Below are positions 38,636 to 45,931 of a DNA stretch of 64,000 nucleotides, piece after piece. The position numbers and the translations under genes were made by a program. The DNA is from Acinetobacter brisouisimilis (GTDB taxonomy: Bacteria > Pseudomonadota > Gammaproteobacteria > Pseudomonadales > Moraxellaceae), in NCBI RefSeq assembly GCF_000368265.1, contig NZ_KB851219.1, positions 139,920 through 203,919 of the forward strand. The letters run 5' to 3'. The notes beneath the pieces were generated by a model, which made no database searches, was not told the origin of the DNA, and saw nothing but the letters and a program-made list of their open reading frames with translations. Every line of letters begins with the position of its first letter. Position 1 is the first letter of the stretch.

Positions 38636-39366
38636 CACAAGAACGAAAAGTTGCATTAGTTACAGGCGCAAGCCGTGGTATTGGTGCTGCGATTGCTCAA
38701 CAACTCATCCAAGATGGTTTTTTTGTGGTAGGTACAGCGACTTCTGAAGCTGGCGCAGAAAAATTAACTCAGCAATTTGCAGAAAATGGTGCAGGTGCTG
38801 TGCTTGATGTGCGCAATGCCGAAGCAATTGAGCAATTGGTTTCAGATATTGAACAAAAATATGGTTCAGTGCTGGTATTGGTCAATAATGCTGGTATTAC
38901 TCGTGATAATTTATTATTGCGTATGTCAGAAGATGACTGGGATGATATTTTAAACATCCATTTAAAAGCGGTTTATCGTCTATCTAAACGTGTATTGAAG
39001 GGTATGACCCGCGCACGTTTCGGTCGTATTATTAATATTAGTTCAGTGGTTGCGCATTTTGCAAACCCTGGTCAAGCCAACTATTCTGCTGCTAAAGCAG
39101 GGATTGAGGCATTCAGTCGTAGCCTAGCTAAAGAAATGGGTAGCCGTCAAATTACGGTGAACTGTGTTGCGCCAGGTTTTATTGCAACTGAAATGACTGA
39201 CCAGTTGAGCGAAGAAATTCGTAAGAAAATGAGTGAGCAAGTTGCACTTGGTCGTCTAGGCGAACCTCAAGACATCGCAAATGCGGTCAGCTTCCTTGCG
39301 GGTGAAAAATCCAGTTACATTACAGGTACTGTGTTACATGTAAATGGTGGGTTATACATGGCTTAA
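38632..39366 (+). CDS. fabG: 3-oxoacyl-ACP reductase FabG
   Basis: A 244-residue short-chain dehydrogenase catalysing the first reduction of fatty-acid elongation. It has the NADPH site TGASRGIGAAIA, NNAGIT, catalytic INISSVV, YSAAKAG and the C-terminal GTVLHVNGGLYMA typical of FabG. The 4-bp overlap with fabD implies co-translation; acpP follows 86 bp later. Confidence 0.96.
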   Translation: MTQERKVALVTGASRGIGAAIAQQLIQDGFFVVGTATSEAGAEKLTQQFAENGAGAVLDVRNAEAIEQLVSDIEQKYGSVLVLVNNAGITRDNLLLRMSEDDWDDILNIHLKAVYRLSKRVLKGMTRARFGRIINISSVVAHFANPGQANYSAAKAGIEAFSRSLAKEMGSRQITVNCVAPGFIATEMTDQLSEEIRKKMSEQVALGRLGEPQDIANAVSFLAGEKSSYITGTVLHVNGGLYMA

Positions 39367-39452
39367 TCCTAAGCTATTAAACTTTTAAAATTTTTTATAT
39401 TCAATTAAACTAACGGCATTAAAAAACGCCGCAAGCAATGAGGAGAATTCCT

Positions 39453-39689
39453 GTGAGCGATATCGAACAACGTGTAAAGCAAGCAGTCGCTGAACAATTA
39501 GGTTTACGCGCTGAAGAGATCAAAAACGAAGCATCTTTCACAGATGATTTGGGTGCTGACTCTTTGGATCTAGTAGAACTTGTGATGTCTTTCGAAAATG
39601 ACTTCGACATCACTATTCCTGATGAAGATTCAAACGAAATCACAACTGTTCAATCTGCAATTGACTACGTTACTAAAAAACTTGGTTAA
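39453..39689 (+). CDS. acpP: Acyl carrier protein
   Basis: A 78-residue acidic protein carrying growing fatty acids on a phosphopantetheine arm at S37 in [11 protein letters not shown] chose the GTG at 39453, with AGGAGA six bases upstream, over the ATG at 39438. The ATG would put MRRIP before the standard SDIEQRVK start and lacks a ribosome-binding site. Confidence 0.95.
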   Translation: MSDIEQRVKQAVAEQLGLRAEEIKNEASFTDDLGADSLDLVELVMSFENDFDITIPDEDSNEITTVQSAIDYVTKKLG

Positions 39690-39702
39690 TAAGTTGTAGA
39701 TA

Positions 39703-39733
39703 TAAAAAGGCCGCTTTTATAGCGGCTTTTTTA
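39703..39733 (+). terminator. Intrinsic terminator after acpP
   Basis: Stem GCCGCT/AGCGGC with loop TTTAT, preceded by AAAAAG and followed by a T-run. It lies between acpP and the convergent oxidoreductase gene and can act on both strands. Confidence 0.85.
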
Positions 39734-39759
39734 TTATGGGTAAAACAGGATACTGACCA

Positions 39760-41190
39760 TTAAAAAGAAACCATCTTGCCTGGGTTCATCATGGCACCTA
39801 AACCATAAGCGCCTTTTGCTACAGGGATTACCAGTGGTGCCAATGCTCGGCCAAAGGTGATATCTTTGTGCTGAATTTGCGTGAGCATTTCAAAATCTTT
39901 GGCTTGCCCAACAAAATCATCAGCAATGGCTTTACCAATTCGAACAGTTTGTGCGACACCATGACCACTCCAGCCATGTACTACATAAATTGGGAATTTA
40001 TTGCCAAATTTACGACTGTCAGTTGCACCATTTACAGTTAAATCAGTTGTACCACTCCAAACAAAGTCGAGTTCAACCTGCTTAAGTTGCGGGAAAACGC
40101 TATTAATGCGCCCTAGCAGGTATTGGTAGGTTTTTTCTGGACTCCAGCAACTTCCTGTACCTTGTCCCCCAAAGAGTAGGCGGTTTTTGCTGACTCCGCG
40201 ATAGTAGTCAATCTGGAACTGGGTGTCATACACAGGATGATCACTGGGTAATAGCTCGCTTAAATCAACTTCGAGTGGTGCTGTGGTACTCACATACGTA
40301 TAAAATGGAATCGTGGTTTGATTATGCTGCGGTAATAATTTGAAAGATGCATGATGTACTCCAATCACCACACTTTTACGCGCCTTGATCGTACCATGAG
40401 CCGTATGTACATAAATGCCGTCATCACGTTCTTCAATTTCGGTCACTTCGGTACGTTCGTAGATGGTGCCACCATTTTGCAAGAAGCCGTAAGCAATGCC
40501 TCGATTGAGCGCCAACGGATGAATGTGCCCACCTAAATGATCAATTAGCCCACCAAAATAACTTTCTGATTTGACATGATCGAACAGCTCATGTTTTCCG
40601 ACAACATGCGTGTGGTTTTCACCTAAATATTTGCGTGCATCTGAGCCTTGAGTTAAGGCAACCAAATGTCCTTCATGCACAGCTGCGGTTATATGGCCGC
40701 GTTTGCGCTGTAAATTGAGCTGGTATTTGGCAGCAATATTGTCAATTAATTGCATGGCTTCAACAGAAGTGAAGTTCCAGAGACGCTTTGCATCTTCATA
40801 GCTAAAGTGTTCAATCATTTCTTCAGCTTCCCAGCGTGCAAGTCCAGGAGTGAGCTGCCCGCCATTGCGTCCAGAAGCGGCGCTGCCAATGCGGTCTTTG
40901 TCGAGCAGGATGGTTTCAACACCTTGTTCTGCCAGATGCAGTGCAGTTGACGAGCCCAAAAGCCCAGCACCAATCACGACAACATCACACTCTGTATTGT
41001 TATTGAGTGCATCGAAAGTCTGCCATTCAGCCAAAGAGCTTTCGTAGTAGTTGGCAGGACTCTCGATTTGTGCCTTATTGGGATTAACCCAGTTCCAGTC
41101 TTTGCCATTCAACTGGTTGATACTGACTTTGAATTCAACATCTTCCAGCAAGTTAGGTTTGTTAACCAGTTTTTGCATTTTGATACTCAC
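39760..41190 (-). CDS. FAD-dependent amine oxidoreductase, PuuB-like
   Basis: A 476-residue DAO-family flavoprotein. The FAD fingerprint CDVVVIGAGLLGSSTALHL is near residue 70, followed by DRIGSAASGRNGGQL (flavin-contacting) and GGHIHPLALNRG. The C-terminal VVHGWSGHGVAQT is the usual second FAD region. The nearest named relative by pattern is PuuB, gamma-glutamylputrescine oxidase. The gene is preceded by an APC permease with 9 bp between them, which suggests import and oxidation of one amine or amino acid. The substrate is not proven by sequence. Confidence 0.82.
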   Translation of the reverse strand: MSIKMQKLVNKPNLLEDVEFKVSINQLNGKDWNWVNPNKAQIESPANYYESSLAEWQTFDALNNNTECDVVVIGAGLLGSSTALHLAEQGVETILLDKDRIGSAASGRNGGQLTPGLARWEAEEMIEHFSYEDAKRLWNFTSVEAMQLIDNIAAKYQLNLQRKRGHITAAVHEGHLVALTQGSDARKYLGENHTHVVGKHELFDHVKSESYFGGLIDHLGGHIHPLALNRGIAYGFLQNGGTIYERTEVTEIEERDDGIYVHTAHGTIKARKSVVIGVHHASFKLLPQHNQTTIPFYTYVSTTAPLEVDLSELLPSDHPVYDTQFQIDYYRGVSKNRLLFGGQGTGSCWSPEKTYQYLLGRINSVFPQLKQVELDFVWSGTTDLTVNGATDSRKFGNKFPIYVVHGWSGHGVAQTVRIGKAIADDFVGQAKDFEMLTQIQHKDITFGRALAPLVIPVAKGAYGLGAMMNPGKMVSF

Positions 41191-41199
41191 TTGATTGAA

Positions 41200-42531
41200 T
41201 TAATAAGCATTGCTAATCGCAATTGATTGTTTTTTTGCTTTTTTATAGATAAAGAACACAATGCCAACCCCAAGCCACATACCACCAAAAGTCAGTGCAG
41301 ATTTTTCAAGGTTCATCCATAAGCACACAATGGCGGCAACAGAAATCAGTGGGAGTACGGCATTAAAAAATTTATTTTTTAGTCCTTGGCGCTGCTTGTT
41401 ACGCACATAGAATTGCATAAAGACTGAAAAATTAACTGCAGTAAAGGCAACCAAAGCCCCAAAACTAATCAGGTTTACCACTTGAGCAAGATCAAGGAAA
41501 ATTGCACTTAAAGAGACAAGCCCAATGAACAGGGTTGCATACAGTGGTGTTCCAAAACGTGGGTGAATACTGCCCAAGGTTTTTTTATGGAAAATACCAT
41601 CACGCCCCATGATGTAAATCAGGCGTGAAGCACTGGCATGACTGGCTAAGCCAGATGCAACGGTGTTCATGATTTGCCCTGTCAGGAACACTGATTGAAA
41701 TAGCGCACCGCCCACATACAGTACAATTTCAGGGAGTGCTTCATCGGGGTGTTTGAATTGTGCATTGGTTGGGAAATACAGTTGGATAAACCACGCTGCG
41801 GTAAAGAAAATCACACCACCAATCAGTGTTGTTAATATTACGGCACGTGGAATATTGCGTTTAGGATCTTTGGTTTCATGTGACAGTGTTGTAACGGCAT
41901 CAAATCCCAAGAACGAAAAGCACAAAATGGATGCTCCCGCAACAAGAGGCAGCAGATGAGTATTTCCATGAAAGAGTGGTGCAAGGGTTAAAACGTGTTC
42001 AGAGCCTTGAGTGCTACTCACGCCATGAATGACCAAGTAAACAAAGAACACCATTAACAGTACAGGTGCGAGTACAAAGATTAAGCTTAAGTTAGCTAAC
42101 AAGTTGACTTTAAAAAGGTTAATAAAAGTAACCACACTAGCGGCAATCAGTACCCATGCCCAGTAAGGTACACCTGGTAAAATTGCTTCCAGATAAATAC
42201 CACAGAGTAAAGCATTGATCAGGGGTAACAAGATGTAGTCCAAAAGAGCACACCAACCAACAAAAAAACCTAGAGATGAACCACAGCTTTCGGCTGTGTA
42301 GGTGTAAGCTGAGCCTGGCTTTTCAGACACGCGGCTAAAACGAGCGTAGCTAAAAGCAGTGAGTAGCATGGCAACCAATGCAAACAAATAGGCCAAAGGT
42401 ACGTGTCCTTCGGTTGTTCCAGAAACAATGCCGAAAGTATCAAACACTGTCATTGGTGTCATATAAGCAACTCCGACCACAATCACTTGCCATAGCGATA
42501 ACTTTTTTAAATGAATATCATCTTGCAGCAT
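41200..42531 (-). CDS. APC-family amino acid/polyamine permease
   Basis: A 443-residue permease with about 12 predicted helices. The N-terminus has the APC-family pattern LSLWQVIVVGVAYMTPMTVFDTFGIVSG, then SEKPGSAYTYTAESCG and FLGFDAVTTLSHETKDPKRNIPRAV, all APC hallmarks. It is of PuuP type by overall pattern and by its partner, the PuuB-like oxidase that follows 9 bp downstream. No dedicated regulator gene is adjacent. Confidence 0.85.
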   Translation of the reverse strand: MLQDDIHLKKLSLWQVIVVGVAYMTPMTVFDTFGIVSGTTEGHVPLAYLFALVAMLLTAFSYARFSRVSEKPGSAYTYTAESCGSSLGFFVGWCALLDYILLPLINALLCGIYLEAILPGVPYWAWVLIAASVVTFINLFKVNLLANLSLIFVLAPVLLMVFFVYLVIHGVSSTQGSEHVLTLAPLFHGNTHLLPLVAGASILCFSFLGFDAVTTLSHETKDPKRNIPRAVILTTLIGGVIFFTAAWFIQLYFPTNAQFKHPDEALPEIVLYVGGALFQSVFLTGQIMNTVASGLASHASASRLIYIMGRDGIFHKKTLGSIHPRFGTPLYATLFIGLVSLSAIFLDLAQVVNLISFGALVAFTAVNFSVFMQFYVRNKQRQGLKNKFFNAVLPLISVAAIVCLWMNLEKSALTFGGMWLGVGIVFFIYKKAKKQSIAISNAY

Positions 42532-42633
42532 AATCTAATCCTTGTAACAATAATAATCCCTGTAGGGAAATATTCAAACTTGTTTTTATTTGTGCATAAA
42601 GTGTGCCATTAATATTTTTTTTAGAGAGTTAAT

Positions 42634-42993
42634 ATGCCGAAATATTCAATTGAAATCAGAAAAGCTGCCTTGGATACTTATAAGAAAACTGATTATAAAG
42701 TGGCTGTATGTAAACAGTTTAATATCTCTAGAGTCACTCTGGATGCATGGATTAAGCTTGAGGAAGAGACAGGAAGCTTGCAACCTAAACCAAGTAAAAA
42801 ACGGGGAGCACCTGCACATATTCAAGACTGGGAAGCTTTTCAGAACTTTATAAAAAATAATAAATTTCAAAATATTAGCGATCTTATTCCATTGTTTGAA
42901 AAAGAGTTTGGCTATAGTGTTTCATATGCTGTTTTAGTGCGGGCAATTCATGTTTTAGGCTTACGCCGTCGCCGTGGTCGGTTTTATGCATGA
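42634..42993 (+). CDS. Orphan IS630-type helix-turn-helix protein
   Basis: A 119-residue basic protein. Residues 5-45 (YSIEIRKAALDTYKKTDYKV, then AVCKQFNISRVTLDAWIK) form a helix-turn-helix like the N-terminal half of IS630-family transposases. A second HTH-like segment covers about residues 65-110 (WEAFQNFIKN, SDLIPLFEKEFGYSVSYAVLVRAIHVLGLRRRRG). The DDE catalytic domain is absent and no inverted-repeat ends are visible, so this is a stand-alone DNA-binding protein and not a transposase. It has no obvious operon partner and is followed 66 bp later by a 22-bp-period repeat array on which it might act. Confidence 0.75.
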   Translation: MPKYSIEIRKAALDTYKKTDYKVAVCKQFNISRVTLDAWIKLEEETGSLQPKPSKKRGAPAHIQDWEAFQNFIKNNKFQNISDLIPLFEKEFGYSVSYAVLVRAIHVLGLRRRRGRFYA

Positions 42994-43036
42994 ATATAAA
43001 TGGTGAGAAAATAGAGGTATTTAAAAAGTTAAAAAC

Positions 43037-43256
43037 GTTTATTTCTTTTAATAAGAAAGTAAATTTATTAATATAAAAAAGTAAATTGTAATGATTTAAA
43101 AAGTAAATTTATTAATATAAAAAAGTAAATTGTAATGATTTAAAAAGTAAACATATTAATGTAAAAAAGTAAGTTTTAAATTATAAAAAAGTAAACTTAT
43201 TTTTATTAAAAAGTAAGTTTTAAATTATAAAAAAGTAAATTTATAAAAATAAACCT
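43037..43256. repeat. AT-rich tandem array of 22-bp units
   Basis: Ten consecutive 22-bp units in one frame. The first (43037) is degenerate; the next nine (from 43059) all start with GTAA and eight of them end in AAAAA. Units 1-2 and 3-4 (43059-43102 and 43103-43146) are identical 44-bp dimers; units 6 and 8 (43169, 43213) are also identical. The consensus starts GTAAAyTTATTAAT and ends in an A5-A6 tract. The array is almost pure A+T, non-coding, and gives an A-tract every 22 bp, about two helical turns, so bending and one-face protein binding are likely. There are no spacers as in CRISPR. Confidence 0.9.
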
Positions 43257-43269
43257 GTCTATAAGTAAG

Positions 43270-43298
43270 CAAAAAATGCCTGTTGCGAGTGCAACAGG
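43270..43298 (-). terminator. Intrinsic terminator downstream of pcaU
   Basis: On the minus strand CCTGTTGC-ACTC-GCAACAGG is a perfect 8-bp hairpin followed by CATTTTTT. It is about 115 bp past the pcaU stop and should prevent read-through into the repeat array. Confidence 0.78.
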
Positions 43299-43411
43299 GT
43301 TGTTTTGGGGAGTTGGTATGCGAAGATATGGTTAAATTTATCAGGGATTATCTCTAGACCTACTGAGTCAAAATTGTGTGAGATAGATTGGATAGCCAGA
43401 TATCAATGTAC
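43299..43411. other. Non-coding region downstream of pcaU
   Basis: Together with the array and terminator this fills the 418-bp gene-free stretch between the HTH gene and pcaU. Nothing codes here. The only other structure is a 10-bp inverted repeat, CAATGTACTT/AAGTACATTG, at 43404-43424 that spans the pcaU stop codon. Confidence 0.6.
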
Positions 43412-44236
43412 TTAAAGTACATTGCGCAGTTCCCGTGCGGTTTCTTGCAACAAAGGTAAAATATGCTGAATCAGATACTCGCGTGTTGTACGCATGGTCG
43501 GTGACACAATATTGAGTGCGGCAACGACTTTGGAATTGCCATTATAGATAGGAACTGCCAAGGCATGTACGCCTAACTCATGCTCTTCACAGGAGTAGCA
43601 CCAGTCCTGTTCTTTTAATTCTCTTAGTAACTGTAAAAATTCGGCATCATCGATACAGGTATATTTGGTTAAACGCTTCAAGGGATATTTTTTTAGCCAC
43701 TCAAGTTGCTGTTCTGGTTCCAAATGTGCCAGTAAGATTTTTCCTGCAGAAGTTGCATGGGCGGGCAAACGATTTCCCAAATGTAAGCCATATGGATTGA
43801 CTCGGTCAGTTTGCTGGTGTGCTGCACTACGGGCAACCGTAATCGCTTCGTAACCATCGAGTACCATGACTGAAAAGATTAAAGAAGTCTGATTGGTCAG
43901 CAGATTAAGCAACGGCTGTGAAATTTTAGGTAATGGAGCACCACTTAAATAAGCTCCTGAAAATTTTAAAATTTTTGGAGCCAAATAAAAATAATGACCA
44001 TCGTATTCTAAATAGCCCAAATACTCTAAGGTCAGTAAATGCCGACGTGCAGCAGCTCGAGTCAAACCTGTACGTTCTGCTGCCATAGAGATATTTAAGC
44101 GATGTCGATCATTCCCGAAGCTTTCCAAAATTGCCAGTCCTTTCCCCATGCCTGCAATAAAATCTTCATGGCGAATTATTTTTTTATTTTCAGGATTTTG
44201 CAGCGTCTTGTTGGGTTTTTGCTCTATTTTTTCCAT
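43412..44236 (-). CDS. pcaU: IclR-family regulator of the pca-qui genes (PcaU)
   Basis: A 274-residue IclR-type regulator. The winged helix (about residues 28-85) reads GMGKGLAILESF, ISMAAERTGLTRAAARRHLLTLEYLGYL. The C-terminal effector domain (about 100-265) has RLPAHATSAGKILLAHL and HALAVPIYNGNSKVVAALNIV. The highly charged N-terminal 25 residues resemble A. baylyi PcaU, which activates pca genes with protocatechuate. The gene is divergent from pcaI, and three copies of a 9-bp box lie between them. PobR-type relatives are the only realistic alternative, and position argues for PcaU. Confidence 0.92.
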   Translation of the reverse strand: MEKIEQKPNKTLQNPENKKIIRHEDFIAGMGKGLAILESFGNDRHRLNISMAAERTGLTRAAARRHLLTLEYLGYLEYDGHYFYLAPKILKFSGAYLSGAPLPKISQPLLNLLTNQTSLIFSVMVLDGYEAITVARSAAHQQTDRVNPYGLHLGNRLPAHATSAGKILLAHLEPEQQLEWLKKYPLKRLTKYTCIDDAEFLQLLRELKEQDWCYSCEEHELGVHALAVPIYNGNSKVVAALNIVSPTMRTTREYLIQHILPLLQETARELRNVL

Positions 44237-44300
44237 CTAAATTTCACCATACAAAGTGCTTGACCAAGCATTATTTTCTAGGAGGTTCAAAATAATAACT

Positions 44301-44341
44301 ATTGTTCGATAGTCGAACAATATACATTATCATCGAACAAT
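44301..44341. promoter_or_regulatory. PcaU operator with three 9-bp boxes
   Basis: ATTGTTCGA (44301-44309) and TCGAACAAT (44313-44321) form a perfect palindrome with a 3-bp spacer. A third direct box TCGAACAAT follows at 44333-44341, exactly 20 bp after the second. Two inverted and one direct copy is the arrangement described for the PcaU binding site in A. baylyi. It lies about 65 bp in front of pcaU and 175 bp in front of pcaI, in the 278-bp divergent region. Confidence 0.88.
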
Positions 44342-44514
44342 TACGCGTTTTACTGCTAGATGTTTAGGCGAAAATTATAAAAAATGAGCAGACAAAGGAA
44401 ATCTAATTAAATTACTCGGGATTGGGTAACAACGTCGAAAGCGACTGACTTTATCCTGCCTAATTTTTAGTTCCAATCAATTAATCATTTTATGATGCAC
44501 AGTGGAGTTATCCA

Positions 44515-45201
44515 ATGATAGATAAAAGTGCGACCTCATTTCGCGAGGTTCTGTCGCAAATTAAAGATGGTTCGACCATCATGATTGGTGGCTTTGGCAC
44601 CGCAGGACAACCTGCCGAACTCATTGATGGCTTGCTGGATTTGGGCATCAAAGACCTGACTATTGTCAGCAACAATGCGGGTAATGGTGACTATGGTCTG
44701 GCGAAATTGCTCAAAGCAGGCGCTGTGAAAAAAGTCATCTGTTCTTTCCCGCGTCAGTCGGATTCTTGGGTATTTGACGAACTGTACCGCGCAGGCAAAA
44801 TCGAGCTGGAACTGGTGCCACAAGGCAACCTCGCTTGCCGTATTCAGGCTGCGGGTATGGGCTTGGGTGCAGTGTTTACGCCTACAGGCTATGGCACTTT
44901 ACTGGCTGAAGGAAAAGAAACCCGTCATATCGATGGCAAGGACTATGTCTTGGAATACCCGATTCATGCCGATTTCGCCTTGATCAAGGCACAGCAGGGC
45001 GACCGCTGGGGCAATCTGGTTTACCGCAAATCCGCACGTAACTTTGGCCCAATCATGGCCATGGCAGCGAAAGTCACCATCGCACAAGTTTCTGAAGTGG
45101 TTGAACTGGGTGAGTTAGATCCTGAACACATCATTACCCCAGGTATCTTTGTGCAGCATGTGGTTCAGGTTGAACCTGCTTCACCATTGGCAACCGCATA
45201 A
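44515..45201 (+). CDS. pcaI: 3-oxoadipate CoA-transferase subunit A
   Basis: A 228-residue family-I CoA-transferase alpha subunit. With PcaJ it moves CoA from succinyl-CoA to beta-ketoadipate. Motifs: GSTIMIGGFGTAGQPAELIDGL, LTIVSNNAGNGDYGLAKLL, FTPTGYGTLLAEGKETR and EHIITPGIFVQHVVQV. It is the first gene of the pca supraoperon, with pcaJ starting 11 bp downstream. Confidence 0.97.
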   Translation: MIDKSATSFREVLSQIKDGSTIMIGGFGTAGQPAELIDGLLDLGIKDLTIVSNNAGNGDYGLAKLLKAGAVKKVICSFPRQSDSWVFDELYRAGKIELELVPQGNLACRIQAAGMGLGAVFTPTGYGTLLAEGKETRHIDGKDYVLEYPIHADFALIKAQQGDRWGNLVYRKSARNFGPIMAMAAKVTIAQVSEVVELGELDPEHIITPGIFVQHVVQVEPASPLATA

Positions 45202-45211
45202 GGAGACTGAC

Positions 45212-45865
45212 ATGAGCTATAAAAAACTAACCCGTGACCAAATCGCTGAACGTGTCGCTCAAGACATTCCTGATGGTGCTTATGTGAATCTTGGCATTGG
45301 CTTACCAACCAAGATCGCCAGCTACCTGCCTGCGGATAAAGACGTTTTCCTTCATTCTGAAAATGGCCTGTTGGCATTTGGCCCACCACCAGCAGAGGGT
45401 GAAGAAGATCCTGAACTAATCAATGCCGGTAAAGAATTCGTAACGATGTTGAAAGGCGGCGCGTTTTTCCATCATGGAGACTCGTTTGCCATGATGCGCG
45501 GTGGTCACCTTGATATCGCAGTTCTTGGTGCATTCCAGATTGCAGCCAATGGTGATTTGGCCAACTGGCATACTGGTGCACCGAATGCCATTCCTGCTGT
45601 CGGCGGTGCAATGGACTTGGCTGTTGGTGCCAAGAAAGTCTTTATCACCACGGATCATGTCACCAAACAGGGTGAACCAAAGATTGTGGCAGAACTGACT
45701 TATCCTGCGACAGGTCTGAAATGTGTAGACCGTATCTATACTGACTTATGTGTGATTGATGTCACACCTGAAGGTTTGAAAGTGCTGGAGAAAGTCGAAG
45801 GCTTAAGCTTTGACGAGCTGCAGGCAATGACTGGTGCAACACTGATTGATGCGACTCAAGGATAA
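45212..45865 (+). CDS. pcaJ: 3-oxoadipate CoA-transferase subunit B
   Basis: A 217-residue beta subunit bearing the catalytic glutamate E50 in FLHSENGLLAFGP, with the YVNLGIGLPTKIASYLP signature upstream. The start at 45212 follows AAGGAGA; an in-frame ATG at 45149 would overlap pcaI and is unlikely. Together with pcaI it makes the heterotetrameric transferase. A GC-rich palindrome lies between this gene and pcaF. Confidence 0.97.
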   Translation: MSYKKLTRDQIAERVAQDIPDGAYVNLGIGLPTKIASYLPADKDVFLHSENGLLAFGPPPAEGEEDPELINAGKEFVTMLKGGAFFHHGDSFAMMRGGHLDIAVLGAFQIAANGDLANWHTGAPNAIPAVGGAMDLAVGAKKVFITTDHVTKQGEPKIVAELTYPATGLKCVDRIYTDLCVIDVTPEGLKVLEKVEGLSFDELQAMTGATLIDATQG

Positions 45866-45879
45866 AAACCTCTCCCTAA

Positions 45880-45900
45880 CCCTCTCCTGAAAGGAGAGGG
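45880..45900. repeat. Intergenic palindrome between pcaJ and pcaF
   Basis: Perfect 8-bp stem CCCTCTCC/GGAGAGGG around TGAAA, preceded by another CCTCTCC copy at 45869-45875. No T-run follows, so it is not a terminator. It resembles a REP-like intergenic element, and could pause ribosomes or protect the upstream mRNA. Confidence 0.7.
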
Positions 45901-45931
45901 AAAAGGTGAAGTAACAGGACAGGATTAAAGA

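Noticed and set aside
42634-42993. Complete IS630 insertion sequence
   Set aside because: No DDE domain, no terminal inverted repeats and no target-site TA duplication were found, so only a stand-alone HTH protein is reported.
43037-43256. CRISPR array or type III toxin-antitoxin RNA repeats
   Set aside because: No unique spacers separate the units, so it is not CRISPR. Although the 44-bp dimers recall ToxI-type repeats, no toxN-like gene is adjacent.
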